A stretch of 64,000 bases of DNA from Enterococcus caccae ATCC BAA-1240 (GTDB taxonomy: Bacteria; Bacillota; Bacilli; Lactobacillales; Enterococcaceae): assembly GCF_000407145.1 (NCBI RefSeq), contig NZ_KE136473.1, forward strand, positions 497,827 to 561,826, written 5' to 3'. The notes under the pieces are model-generated. The model was given only the letters and a program-made list of their open reading frames with translations. It had not been told where the DNA came from and did not search any database. A program made the translations under genes and the position numbers. Shown one piece after another: positions 1-9,371 of this stretch (positions are counted from its first letter, which is position 1; each line of letters opens with the position of its first letter).

Positions 1-421
1 TGCTTGCTGTGACAACCGTTTGAGCAGGAAACTCTGTAACGCTTTTTTCCAATGTATAGGTTTGAATCATTTGTGGCATTAAGATGAAAAATGAACCAAT
101 TGCTAAAAGTCCAGCTGGCAGTGGATCGTGTCCTTCTTTTTTAGAATAAATATAAGCAAAGTTAAATGTTACATAAACTGAAAGTAAGTTGATCGTAGCA
201 CCCAAAGCTGCATTGAAGTGTGCGGTCATACCAGTTTTAGCTAAAAATTCGATCCATTGAGGAATCGGAAAGTTCCCAACGATCATGAGCAAAGCGACAC
301 CTAACGTAATCGGTGTTGTCCGCATAAATGCTTCGGCCAATGCACTGAAAAATTTACTATTATTCATTTTTTGAGCAACCGGACCAATAAATTTATTCAG
401 AAATTTTTCTAAAGCTTCCAT
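1..421 (-). CDS. PTS beta-glucoside/cellobiose-type transporter subunit IIC, partial (N-terminal part)
   Basis: Reading the minus strand from ATG at 421-419 gives MEALEKFLNKFIGPVAQKMN, then hydrophobic segments such as PITLGVALLMIVGNF and INLLSVYVTFNFAYIYSKKE. This is the N-terminus of an EIIC permease of the lactose/cellobiose PTS family, a membrane protein that imports a beta-glucoside while it is phosphorylated. The C-terminal part lies beyond base 1. The start codon overlaps the stop of the upstream phospho-beta-glucosidase by one base (TAATG), so the two are translationally coupled in one operon. The exact sugar cannot be told from this fragment. The family call is firm from the fragment and its operon partner. 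Confidence 0.88.
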   Translation of the reverse strand, partial: MEALEKFLNKFIGPVAQKMNNSKFFSALAEAFMRTTPITLGVALLMIVGNFPIPQWIEFLAKTGMTAHFNAALGATINLLSVYVTFNFAYIYSKKEGHDPLPAGLLAIGSFFILMPQMIQTYTLEKSVTEFPAQTVVTAS

Positions 422-1875
422 TATTTATTCCCCATTTCGTTTAAATGCTCACCGTTTGTTTCAATCACTTTTTGATACCAATAAAAACTATCTTTTTTAT
501 AACGATTTAAAGTACGTTCAGAAGTTTCATCTCGGTCAATGTAGACAAAGCCATAGCGTTTTTGATAGCCATTCAACCAACTAAGTAGATCAGTAAAACT
601 CCAAGTGCAATAGCCTAACACTTGAACACCGTCTGTGATTGCTTCTTGGATCTCATGTAAATGTTTTTGTAAGTATTCGATACGGTAAGGATCGTGGATT
701 TCGCCGTTTTCTAATTTATCATATTCTCCTAAGCCGTTTTCTGTGATCAGAACAGGTAACTGATAACGACTTTCGATCGTTCTTAACGCTACTCGAATGC
801 CGATAGGATCAATCGTCCAATCCCAATTTGTTTGTTCTAGATAAGGATTTTTGACAAATTTGCTCACTCTAGGAATTTCCATTTCTGTACTGGTTCCTTT
901 TTTACCAGAGTTGTTCATTTTCATTTCTCCTGAGAAGAAATCTGTGGTACTAGCTTTGACCGTTGCGGTTTGATAATAATTTAAACCGATGAAATCTGGT
1001 ATACCGCATGCTAACAATTCTTGGTCGGCTTCGGTAGTAACGGGCGCTAGCTGTAATTTTTCTAATTGCTTGATAACGGTTCTTGGATATTTGCCAGTTG
1101 CATAAACATCTAGCCAGAAAAATCCCATCAGTTCTTCCGTATCAATTTTAGCTAAGACATTCAGTGGATTACTATCAAAAGCATAAGCAGGACCATAATT
1201 GAAACTTGGGCCGATCTGTCCTTTATAACCACCTTTTTTAAACGCTTTGATCACAGACGCATTAGCAAGATTGGCAATATGATTGGCCGCAAACATTCGT
1301 TTAACATCATGAACTGCCGGTGGATGAGTGCCAAGTAGATAGCCGTGAGTGATAAAAACATTCTGTTCATTCAAACTTATCCAATAGTTTACTCGATCAG
1401 AAAAGGCATCAAATAATACCTTGGCATAATTGGTAAAATCTTCAATAATTTGACGAGATTCCCAACCGCCGTATTCATCTTGCAAAGCTTGGGGAAGATC
1501 CCAATGGTAAATTGTTACGATCGGTTCAATGCTGTATTTCAAAAGCTCATCGATCAGCTGATTGTAAAAATCGAGACCTGCTTGATTGAGGTCGCCGTTA
1601 CCGTTTGGAAAAATACGTGACCAAGCAATAGAAAAACGATAAGCTTTTAATCCAAGTTCTGCCATTAAGGCAACATCTTCTTTAACCCGATGGTAGTGAT
1701 CTACCGCAACATCTCCATTGGTATTTTTAAAGGTTGTGCCAGGCTGTTTGACAAAAGTATCCCAAACAGAAAGCCCTTTTCCATTATCTTGATACGCTCC
1801 TTCGACTTGATAAGCAGCAGAAGCACTACCCCATAAAAAATGTTTAGGAAACGAATCTAATTCTGAGTGACGCAT
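421..1875 (-). CDS. 6-phospho-beta-glucosidase, GH1 family
   Basis: A 484-residue cytoplasmic glycosidase that hydrolyses phosphorylated beta-glucosides delivered by the downstream PTS permease. The N-terminus FPKHFLWGSASAAYQVEGA is the GH1 signature. The acid/base glutamate lies in SLNEQN and the nucleophile in LITENGLGEYD. Length is normal for the family. There are two in-frame ATGs two codons apart (1881 and 1875). The GAGG ribosome binding site abuts the first and sits 7 nt before the second, so the second (MRHSEL) is preferred. It overlaps the PTS gene by one base. Upstream are a cre-like site and a palindrome, which suggests carbon catabolite control plus a specific regulator. Confidence 0.93.
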   Translation of the reverse strand: MRHSELDSFPKHFLWGSASAAYQVEGAYQDNGKGLSVWDTFVKQPGTTFKNTNGDVAVDHYHRVKEDVALMAELGLKAYRFSIAWSRIFPNGNGDLNQAGLDFYNQLIDELLKYSIEPIVTIYHWDLPQALQDEYGGWESRQIIEDFTNYAKVLFDAFSDRVNYWISLNEQNVFITHGYLLGTHPPAVHDVKRMFAANHIANLANASVIKAFKKGGYKGQIGPSFNYGPAYAFDSNPLNVLAKIDTEELMGFFWLDVYATGKYPRTVIKQLEKLQLAPVTTEADQELLACGIPDFIGLNYYQTATVKASTTDFFSGEMKMNNSGKKGTSTEMEIPRVSKFVKNPYLEQTNWDWTIDPIGIRVALRTIESRYQLPVLITENGLGEYDKLENGEIHDPYRIEYLQKHLHEIQEAITDGVQVLGYCTWSFTDLLSWLNGYQKRYGFVYIDRDETSERTLNRYKKDSFYWYQKVIETNGEHLNEMGNK

Positions 1876-1936
1876 AATCATTCCTCATTTCAATATTATT
1901 TTGTCTAATTCGATAATAATGGAAGTAGTTAACAAA

Positions 1937-1950
1937 TGTAAGCGTTTTTC
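1937..1950. promoter_or_regulatory. cre-like catabolite responsive element
   Basis: TGTAAGCGTTTTTC fits the low-GC cre consensus TGWAANCGNTNWCA at 12 of 14 positions. On the minus strand it falls in the likely promoter of the phospho-beta-glucosidase/PTS operon (possible -35 TTGCAC and -10 TACATT on that strand). CcpA repression of a beta-glucoside operon is the known logic; binding here is inferred. Confidence 0.6.
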
Positions 1951-1957
1951 TTTAGTG

Positions 1958-1971
1958 TGCAACGTGTTGCA
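1958..1971. promoter_or_regulatory. Palindromic operator candidate upstream of the beta-glucoside operon
   Basis: TGCAAC-GT-GTTGCA is a perfect 6+6 inverted repeat with a 2-nt centre. It lies just upstream of the cre-like site in the divergent region between the glucosidase operon and yitT. It is sized like a LacI- or GntR-type operator. The regulator is not in this window. Confidence 0.4.
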
Positions 1972-2061
1972 AGATTATGAAATGCACAAATTAAAATGAA
2001 AAAATAGCAATACTTTTCTTCTATTTAAGCGATTGTGCTTTTTTTCTTACCCCAAAGCACG

Positions 2062-2067
2062 TATAAT
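2062..2067 (+). promoter_or_regulatory. -10 element for the YitT gene
   Basis: A perfect TATAAT with a T-rich -35 region about 17 nt upstream. It lies inside the longest possible reading frame of the next gene, which supports the start at 2107 over upstream in-frame starts. Confidence 0.5.
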
Positions 2068-2106
2068 GAGAATCAAATGAATCAAGTAAAGCGAGGCTAT
2101 TTCCAC

Positions 2107-2982
2107 ATGAAAAAATTCTTTGAAAGTTTACCTGTCCATGATTACACGACAAAACTTTCTGTAGCGATCGTTTATGCGATCTTAGCATCTGTAGCGATGA
2201 ACTTCTTTTATCAACCAGGCAATATTTATTCCAGTGGGATCACTGGATTGGCACAAATTTTGACGACTTTATCAACAAAGATTGTAGGGGTTAAAATACC
2301 TGTGTCGATCACCTTATATGTGCTGAATATTCCATTGTTTTTTGTCGCTTGGCTTAAAATTGGAAAAAAATTTACGGTGTTTACTTTTTTAACCGTGACA
2401 TTAACATCAATTTTTATGCAAATCGTGCCGCAAACGACTCTTTCTAACGATCCGATAATTTGTGCGATCTTCGGTGGAGCAGTCATGGGTTCTGGAATTG
2501 GCTTTGCTTTGAAAAATGGATTATCCTCAGGTGGATTAGATATTTTTAGTATTACGATCCGTAAGAAAACAGGACGCTCTGTGGGTTCGATTTCTATGTA
2601 TTTTAATGGCTTGATCATTTTTGTTGCAGGCTATTTGTTTGGCTGGCAGTACATGTTTTACAGTGCCTTATCCATTTTTGTGAGTGGAAAAGTAACGGAT
2701 GCCGTTTACACGAAGCAAAAGAAAATGCAAGTCATGATCATCACAAAGAATCCAGATGCTGTAATAGACGGGATTCAACAAAAGATGAGACGTGGGATTA
2801 CGATTATCCATGAAGCAGAAGGCGCTTATCGCCACGATAAACAGACACTACTTTTAACTGTTGTGACGCGTTTTGAGTTACCAGCTTTAGAAGCTGCCAT
2901 GAAAGAATCAGACCCATCAGCGTTTGTAAGTATTTCAGATAATGTCAAAATACTTGGTCGTTTTTATGAAGAGGATCTATAA
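2107..2982 (+). CDS. YitT family integral membrane protein (DUF2179)
   Basis: A 291-residue protein starting MKKFFESLPVHDYTTK. Five or so hydrophobic segments fill residues 15-185, including the family pattern FYQPGNIYSSGITGLAQI and SSGGLDIFSI. They are followed by a soluble C-terminal DUF2179 domain (VMIITKNPDAVIDGI onward) with the usual RGITIIHEAEGAY motif. Family function is poorly known. GAGG lies 10 nt before this ATG. An in-frame ATG at 2077 would fall about at the transcription start, so it is less likely. The gene is monocistronic and is followed by a long hairpin. Confidence 0.9.
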   Translation: MKKFFESLPVHDYTTKLSVAIVYAILASVAMNFFYQPGNIYSSGITGLAQILTTLSTKIVGVKIPVSITLYVLNIPLFFVAWLKIGKKFTVFTFLTVTLTSIFMQIVPQTTLSNDPIICAIFGGAVMGSGIGFALKNGLSSGGLDIFSITIRKKTGRSVGSISMYFNGLIIFVAGYLFGWQYMFYSALSIFVSGKVTDAVYTKQKKMQVMIITKNPDAVIDGIQQKMRRGITIIHEAEGAYRHDKQTLLLTVVTRFELPALEAAMKESDPSAFVSISDNVKILGRFYEEDL

Positions 2983-2990
2983 AAAAGGAA

Positions 2991-3029
2991 GTGAGTGGGA
3001 TATGACTCGAATCGTTATGTCCCACTCAC
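2991..3029. repeat. Dispersed hairpin element, copy 1 (GTTATGTC family)
   Basis: GTGAGTGGGATATGAC pairs with GTTATGTCCCACTCAC (16 bp with two wobbles) around a TCGAATC loop. On the plus side no T-run follows. On the minus strand the stem is followed by a T-run, so it can terminate leftward transcripts. Similar hairpins with the same inner sequence occur near 18328, 61311 and 62524. Confidence 0.7.
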
Positions 3030-3270
3030 ATGGAATCTGGATAGACGGTGGGAGCGAAGCTATCCCTTTAGAACTAAGCTGAAATTGCTGTGACACACAA
3101 CGAGGTACGGGTTGATGCTGCATAGAACCTTTTAGTTATTGGAGCTAGGTGTTTTTCTCCCCCTCTATTAGAGTGATACGCAGGTATGAACGATGCTTTC
3201 ACGTAAATCAGTAAAGTGTAAATGTTCTCAAAGAATAAAACAGTGATTTCAAAAAAATAATCTCTTTTTC
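3030..3270. other. Gene-free stretch before cggR
   Basis: About 240 bases without a credible reading frame in either strand. It is less AT-rich than other spacers and shows short complementary arms (GGATAG with CTATCC; GGTT with AACC; GGAG with CTCC), so a small structured RNA is possible. No known RNA family was recognised. Confidence 0.3.
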
Positions 3271-3299
3271 TTGAAAAGAGAAGTGAAAACTGTTAAACT
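3271..3299 (+). promoter_or_regulatory. Probable promoter of the cggR-gap operon
   Basis: TTGAAA at 3271-3276 and TAAACT at 3294-3299 with 17-nt spacing. The start of transcription would lie near 3306, upstream of the CggR-type operator. Confidence 0.45.
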
Positions 3300-3390
3300 A
3301 TGTTTGTAAGATTGAGGGACGCTTTTATGACTGTTAAAGAACTTAACAATGAAAAAGAAGAACGTCAATCCTATTTTTTTAAAGTTCATA

Positions 3391-3424
3391 GGTCGTTTTA
3401 AGTCTAACTTGGACGTTTTCAGAC
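3391..3424 (+). promoter_or_regulatory. CggR-type operator (two direct repeats, 20-bp period)
   Basis: GGTCGTTTTAAGTC at 3391-3404 and GGACGTTTTCAGAC at 3411-3424 are direct repeats whose starts are exactly 20 bp apart. The Bacillus subtilis CggR operator is also two direct 20-bp repeats of the form GGGAC-N6-TGTC, located downstream of the promoter. The site here sits between the promoter and the cggR start, as expected for autoregulation of the glycolytic operon. Confidence 0.65.
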
Positions 3425-3441
3425 CAACGAAGGAGCGCATC

Positions 3442-4479
3442 ATGCTAAATGAATTAAAAATGATTGAAGCAGTTGCTCCAGATTTGCTCGATGTAATGCA
3501 AGAAAGATTTCATATTCTTCGTAATATTTACTGGATGCAACCTATTGGACGTCGGAGTTTATCAGATAGTATGGGGGTTACAGAACGAGTCTTGAGAACG
3601 GAGACAGATTTTCTGAAGAACCTACAACTGATAGAAACTTCAAAAAGTGGAATGACCTTAACTGAAAAAGGCTTAGAAGTCTACCAAGGATTAGAAACAG
3701 TTATGAATCAATTGCTTGGCATGCATCAAGTCGAAAAGGAAATCAGCCAATACTTTGGAATCAAACGTTGTATTGTTGTTGCTGGTAATAGTGACAATCA
3801 GGAAAAAGTTCTTTATGAATTTGGAGATATTTTAACCGATTCATTGGATTTGATTTTACCTGAAGGTGAGAATATTATCGCCGTGATGGGCGGAACGACA
3901 ATGGCGATGACTGCAGAACATATGGGGTCGTTAGAAACAGAAAAACGACACAATCTATTTGTTCCCGCTCGTGGTGGAATCGGTGAAGCAATGACCGTTC
4001 AAGCTAACTCGGTAAGTGCAGTGATGGCTAGTAAAACGGGTGGACATCACAGAGCGTTATATGTTCCAGAGCAATTAAGTCTTGAAACGTATAATTCACT
4101 ATTGCAAGAACCGTCGATTCAAGAAGTTTTGTCACTGATTGAGCAAAGTAATTGTGTTGTTCATAGTATCGGTCGTGCATTGCATATGGCAGCACGTCGA
4201 AAAATGTCAGATGAAGAGATGGTTATGCTAAAGCAAAACAACGCTGTAGCAGAATCTTTCGGCTATTTCTTTGATGAAGAGGGCGAAGTAGTCTACAAAA
4301 TCCCTCGAATCGGACTTCAGTTAAAGGATGTACAAAAAATTCCGAATGTCGTTGCAATTGCTGGCGGTAAAACTAAAGCTAAAGCAATACGGGCATATAT
4401 GAAAAACGCACCAAAGCAAACGTGGCTCATCACAGATGAAGCTGCTGCCAATGAGATTTTAAAAGGGGCAACCCTTTAA
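3442..4479 (+). CDS. cggR: Central glycolytic genes regulator CggR (SorC/DeoR family)
   Basis: A 345-residue repressor starting [16 protein letters not shown], with AAGGAG 6 nt before the ATG. The frame is open further upstream, but no other start has a good ribosome binding site. The N-terminal winged helix (about residues 25-85, [19 protein letters not shown]) is followed by a SorC-type sugar-phosphate binding domain ([25 protein letters not shown]). In Bacillus the effector is fructose-1,6-bisphosphate, which relieves repression of gapA and downstream genes. Here it directly precedes gap, and the operator lies in its own leader. Family and context agree. Confidence 0.93.
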   Translation: MLNELKMIEAVAPDLLDVMQERFHILRNIYWMQPIGRRSLSDSMGVTERVLRTETDFLKNLQLIETSKSGMTLTEKGLEVYQGLETVMNQLLGMHQVEKEISQYFGIKRCIVVAGNSDNQEKVLYEFGDILTDSLDLILPEGENIIAVMGGTTMAMTAEHMGSLETEKRHNLFVPARGGIGEAMTVQANSVSAVMASKTGGHHRALYVPEQLSLETYNSLLQEPSIQEVLSLIEQSNCVVHSIGRALHMAARRKMSDEEMVMLKQNNAVAESFGYFFDEEGEVVYKIPRIGLQLKDVQKIPNVVAIAGGKTKAKAIRAYMKNAPKQTWLITDEAAANEILKGATL

Positions 4480-4519
4480 AATAAAAAAATTTTTGATTTT
4501 CATAAGGAGGAAATCTTTA

Positions 4520-5521
4520 ATGACAGTTAAAGTAGGTATTAATGGATTTGGACGTATCGGACGCTTAGCATTCCGTCGTATCCAAGATGTAGCAGGAATC
4601 GAAGTAGTAGCAATCAACGATTTAACAGATGCTAAAATGTTAGCTCACTTGTTAAAATATGACACAACTCAAGGACGTTTCAACGGAACTGTTGAAGTTC
4701 ATGATGGATCTTTCAACGTTAACGGTAAAGAAGTTAAAGTTCTTGCTAACCGCAACCCAGAAGAATTACCATGGGGCGAATTAGGCGTAGATATCGTTCT
4801 TGAATGTACTGGATTCTTCACTTCAAAAGAAAAAGCTGAATTACACTTAAAAGCTGGTGCTAAACGTGTTGTTATCTCTGCTCCAGGCGGAAATGACGTA
4901 CCAACAATCGTTTATAACACTAACCACGATATCTTAACAGGTAAAGAAACAGTTATCTCAGGTGCTTCATGTACGACTAACTGTTTAGCTCCTATGGCTA
5001 AAGCTTTACAAGATAACTTTGGTGTTGTTGAAGGTCTTATGACTACAATCCACGCTTACACAGGTGACCAAATGACTCTTGATGGACCTCACCCTGGTGG
5101 AGACTTCCGTCGTGCACGCGCTGCAGCAGAAAACATCGTACCTAACACTACTGGTGCTGCTAAAGCAATCGGTCTAGTTATCCCTGAATTAAATGGTAAA
5201 TTAGACGGAGCTGCTCAACGTGTTCCTGTAGCAACTGGTTCATTAACTGAATTAGTAACAGTTCTTGACAAAAACGTAACAGTTGAAGAAGTAAACGAAG
5301 TGATGGCTAAAGCTGCTAACGAATCTTACGGATACAACGAAGATCAAATCGTATCTTCTGATATCGTAGGTATGACTTTCGGTTCATTATTCGATGCTAC
5401 TCAAACTAAAGTAATGACTGTTGGCGACAAACAATTAGTGAAAACTGTTGCTTGGTATGACAACGAAATGTCTTATACTGCACAATTAGTTCGTACTTTA
5501 GAGTACTTCGCTAACTTATAA
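4520..5521 (+). CDS. gap: Type I glyceraldehyde-3-phosphate dehydrogenase
   Basis: A 333-residue NAD-dependent glycolytic enzyme that converts glyceraldehyde-3-phosphate to 1,3-bisphosphoglycerate. The Rossmann start is [16 protein letters not shown], the catalytic cysteine is C151 in [12 protein letters not shown], and HAYTGDQ follows. AAGGAGG lies 9 nt before ATG 4520. The frame opens at 4493 but that extension has no ribosome binding site. It follows cggR by 40 bp in one operon. Codon use is strongly biased to highly expressed codons. A hairpin terminator lies between it and pgk, so gap can be made in excess over pgk. Confidence 0.98.
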   Translation: MTVKVGINGFGRIGRLAFRRIQDVAGIEVVAINDLTDAKMLAHLLKYDTTQGRFNGTVEVHDGSFNVNGKEVKVLANRNPEELPWGELGVDIVLECTGFFTSKEKAELHLKAGAKRVVISAPGGNDVPTIVYNTNHDILTGKETVISGASCTTNCLAPMAKALQDNFGVVEGLMTTIHAYTGDQMTLDGPHPGGDFRRARAAAENIVPNTTGAAKAIGLVIPELNGKLDGAAQRVPVATGSLTELVTVLDKNVTVEEVNEVMAKAANESYGYNEDQIVSSDIVGMTFGSLFDATQTKVMTVGDKQLVKTVAWYDNEMSYTAQLVRTLEYFANL

Positions 5522-5568
5522 GATTCAGTCTTATCAGTAGTGAAATTTGAACAATTGTGAAATAATAA

Positions 5569-5600
5569 GCGGGGAAGCAACGCGCTTCCCTGCTTTTTTT
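5569..5600 (+). terminator. Intrinsic terminator between gap and pgk
   Basis: GCGGGGAAGC and GCTTCCCTGC pair around AACGC and are followed by seven T. It probably lets only part of the cggR-gap transcript continue into pgk. Confidence 0.85.
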
Positions 5601-5657
5601 ATAAGTTTAAGAAAAACCATTCTTTTCAAAATCAAAAATAGATAGGGGTAACTTTTA

Positions 5658-6851
5658 ATGGCTAAAAAGACTATCAAAGATGTAGACTTAAAAGACAAAA
5701 AAGTTCTTGTACGTGTTGACTTTAACGTGCCTTTGAAAGATGGCGTGATTACGAACGATAATCGTATCGTAGCGGCACTTCCAACAATCAAATACGTAAT
5801 CGACAATGGTGGGAAAGCAATTTTATTCTCTCACTTAGGTCGTGTGAAAACAGAAGAAGATAAAGCTGGCAAATCATTAAAACCAGTTGCTGAGCGTTTA
5901 GGCGAATTATTGGGCAAACCTGTAACTTTCGTTCCTGAAACTCGCGGTACTGAATTAGAAACAGCTGTTAACAACATGAAAGACGGCGACGTTTTAGTGT
6001 TTGAAAACACTCGTTTTGAAGATATCGATGGTAAAAAAGAAAGCGGAAATGACGCTGAATTAGGTAAATACTGGGCTTCTTTAGGCGATGTATTTGTGAA
6101 TGATGCATTTGGTACGGCTCACCGTGCGCACGCTTCTAATGTAGGAATTGCTTCAACTGGGATTCCAACGGTTGCTGGATTCTTAATGGAAAAAGAGATC
6201 AAATTCGTCGGTGAAGCAGTAACTGCACCAAAACGTCCTTTTGTAGCTATCTTAGGTGGCGCAAAAGTTTCTGACAAAATCGGTGTTATCGAAAACTTGA
6301 TTTCTAAAGCAGATAAAATCCTTATCGGTGGCGGAATGACTTACACATTCTACAAAGCAAAAGGGATCGAAATCGGTAACTCACTTGTTGAAGAAGATAA
6401 AGTTGCTTTAGCAAAAGAATTGATCGAAAAAGCTGGTGACAAACTAGTATTACCAATCGATTCAGTATGTGCTAATGAATTCAGCAATGATGTTGAAACA
6501 GTTATCACTGATGGCGAAGCTGTACCAGAAGGCTACATGGGCTTAGATATTGGACCTAAATCAATCGAATTATTCTCTAAAGAGCTAGCAGGCGCTAAAA
6601 CAGTTGTCTGGAACGGACCAATGGGTGTATTTGAAATGAGTAACTTTGCTAACGGTACAATCGGTGTATGTGAAGCAATTGCTAACTTAGAAGATGCAAC
6701 AACAATCATTGGTGGTGGAGACTCTGCTGCAGCTGCAATCCAATTAGGCTTTGCTGACAAATTCACTCACATCTCAACTGGTGGGGGCGCAAGCTTAGAA
6801 TTATTAGAAGGTAAAGAATTACCAGGATTAGCGGCAATTAACGATAAATAA
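5658..6851 (+). CDS. pgk: Phosphoglycerate kinase
   Basis: A 397-residue cytoplasmic glycolytic kinase that transfers the acyl phosphate of 1,3-bisphosphoglycerate to ADP. The N-terminal signature [16 protein letters not shown], the hinge-region sequence [16 protein letters not shown], and the C-terminal nucleotide loop [13 protein letters not shown] are all present. Length is normal. The start [11 protein letters not shown] has AGGGG upstream. It lies between the gap terminator and tpiA with only 115 bp to the latter, so pgk and tpiA are probably co-transcribed. Confidence 0.98.
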   Translation: MAKKTIKDVDLKDKKVLVRVDFNVPLKDGVITNDNRIVAALPTIKYVIDNGGKAILFSHLGRVKTEEDKAGKSLKPVAERLGELLGKPVTFVPETRGTELETAVNNMKDGDVLVFENTRFEDIDGKKESGNDAELGKYWASLGDVFVNDAFGTAHRAHASNVGIASTGIPTVAGFLMEKEIKFVGEAVTAPKRPFVAILGGAKVSDKIGVIENLISKADKILIGGGMTYTFYKAKGIEIGNSLVEEDKVALAKELIEKAGDKLVLPIDSVCANEFSNDVETVITDGEAVPEGYMGLDIGPKSIELFSKELAGAKTVVWNGPMGVFEMSNFANGTIGVCEAIANLEDATTIIGGGDSAAAAIQLGFADKFTHISTGGGASLELLEGKELPGLAAINDK

Positions 6852-6966
6852 AGAGGTTGTGAAAAAGGCGTTTAAACTTGAGTAGGTAAGGAGAATTACC
6901 GAAAATTTGCCTTTCGAACACCGTTTAATCAATCCATACCATAATAAGAAAAGGATGTGCTTCTCC

Positions 6967-7722
6967 ATGCGTAAACCAATCATCGCTGGTAACTGGAAAA
7001 TGAACAAAACTTTAGCAGAAGCGCAAAGCTTTGCTGAAGCAGTAAAAAATGCTGTTCCATCAAAAGATGTCGTTGATTCAGTAATCGGATCTCCAGCATT
7101 ATTCTTAGCACCACTTGCTTGGAATCTTAAAGATTCTGACGTTCAATTATCTGCACAAAACTGCTACTGGGAAAACTCAGGCGCATTCACTGGTGAAAAC
7201 TCACCTGCTGCTATTGCGGATTTAGGTGTTCAATATGTGATCATTGGTCACTCTGAGCGTCGTGAGTACTTCCACGAAACAGATGAAGACATCAACAAAA
7301 AAGCCAAAGCAATCTTTGCAAACAACATGACACCAATCTTCTGTTGTGGCGAATCTTTAGAAACATACGAAGCAGGCAAAACTGCTGAGTGGATCGAAGG
7401 TCAAATCACAAACGGTTTAGTTGGTTTATCAAATGAGCAAGTATCTTCAATGGTTATTGCTTATGAACCAATCTGGGCCATCGGAACTGGTAAATCTGCT
7501 GATGCGAATATTGCGGATGAAATCTGCGGCGTTGTACGTTCAACTGTAGAAAAATTATACGGTAAAGAAGTATCAGATGCTGTACGTATCCAATACGGCG
7601 GTTCTGTAAAACCTGAAAACATTGCTGAATATATGGCGAAAGAAAACGTTGATGGAGCTTTAGTCGGTGGAGCAAGCCTTGAAGCAGATTCATTCTTAGC
7701 CTTGTTAGAAGCTGTTAAATAA
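6967..7722 (+). CDS. tpiA: Triose-phosphate isomerase
   Basis: A 251-residue TIM-barrel enzyme that interconverts dihydroxyacetone phosphate and glyceraldehyde-3-phosphate. [15 protein letters not shown] is the family N-terminus with catalytic Lys. Catalytic His is in [11 protein letters not shown], Glu in [12 protein letters not shown], and the phosphate loop is YGGSVKPEN. The start was set at 6967 by homology. In-frame codons upstream (ATG 6955; TTG 6907 with an AAGGAG about 13 nt before it) would add a non-conserved tail. It follows pgk and precedes eno, which has its own promoter. Confidence 0.96.
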   Translation: MRKPIIAGNWKMNKTLAEAQSFAEAVKNAVPSKDVVDSVIGSPALFLAPLAWNLKDSDVQLSAQNCYWENSGAFTGENSPAAIADLGVQYVIIGHSERREYFHETDEDINKKAKAIFANNMTPIFCCGESLETYEAGKTAEWIEGQITNGLVGLSNEQVSSMVIAYEPIWAIGTGKSADANIADEICGVVRSTVEKLYGKEVSDAVRIQYGGSVKPENIAEYMAKENVDGALVGGASLEADSFLALLEAVK

Positions 7723-7780
7723 GACACGCTTATAACAATATACGCAATAAATAGAAAAATCATTGAATAATCTATGAATT

Positions 7781-7799
7781 ATGCAAAAAATGTTTGCAT
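7781..7799. promoter_or_regulatory. Inverted repeat overlapping the eno -35 region
   Basis: ATGCAAA-AAATG-TTTGCAT is a perfect 7-bp inverted repeat with a 5-nt centre. Its right arm covers the likely -35 of the eno promoter, the position expected for a repressor operator. Confidence 0.45.
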
Positions 7800-7822
7800 A
7801 GCACGCGTTTATTCACTACAAT
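7794..7822 (+). promoter_or_regulatory. Probable eno promoter
   Basis: TTGCAT at 7794-7799 and TACAAT at 7817-7822 with 17-nt spacing, about 60 bp before the eno start. It makes eno independent of upstream glycolytic transcripts. A short hairpin (AAGGG with CCCTT near 7830-7848) lies in the leader. Confidence 0.55.
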
Positions 7823-7850
7823 CATAATTAAGGGAATCGAATCCCCTTAG

Positions 7851-9179
<1,329 letters not shown>

Positions 9180-9248
9180 TTTTAGTTGACTATAAAGCAA
9201 AAAGGGACAACTGATTTTGAATCTTTTCTCCTTATACACTCATACGTA

Positions 9249-9285
9249 AAAAACTCCTCTTGTGAAGACAAGAGGAGTTTTTTTT
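9249..9285 (+). terminator. Intrinsic terminator after eno
   Basis: ACTCCTCTTG and CAAGAGGAGT pair around TGAAGA, with flanking A and T runs. The flanking A-run makes it bidirectional in principle. Confidence 0.88.
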
Positions 9286-9309
9286 GTAATTTTTTTCCAC
9301 TGTTAAGAG

Positions 9310-9337
9310 TTGTATTTTTTCTTTATAGTGATAAAAT
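9310..9337 (+). promoter_or_regulatory. Probable promoter of the FRG-AIPR cassette
   Basis: TTGTAT at 9310-9315 and TAAAAT at 9332-9337 with 16-nt spacing, about 35 bp upstream of the GTG start of the FRG gene. Confidence 0.45.
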
Positions 9338-9371
9338 TAGAATTAATTGAAACAAAGAGAGGAGAAACTCA

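Noticed and set aside
2035-2106. N-terminal extension of the YitT gene
   Set aside because: The -10 promoter element lies inside it and the conserved N-terminus begins at 2107.
3249-3443. Minus-strand 64-codon frame before cggR
   Set aside because: It overlaps the cggR promoter and operator, has low-complexity Phe/Lys runs and no start signal.
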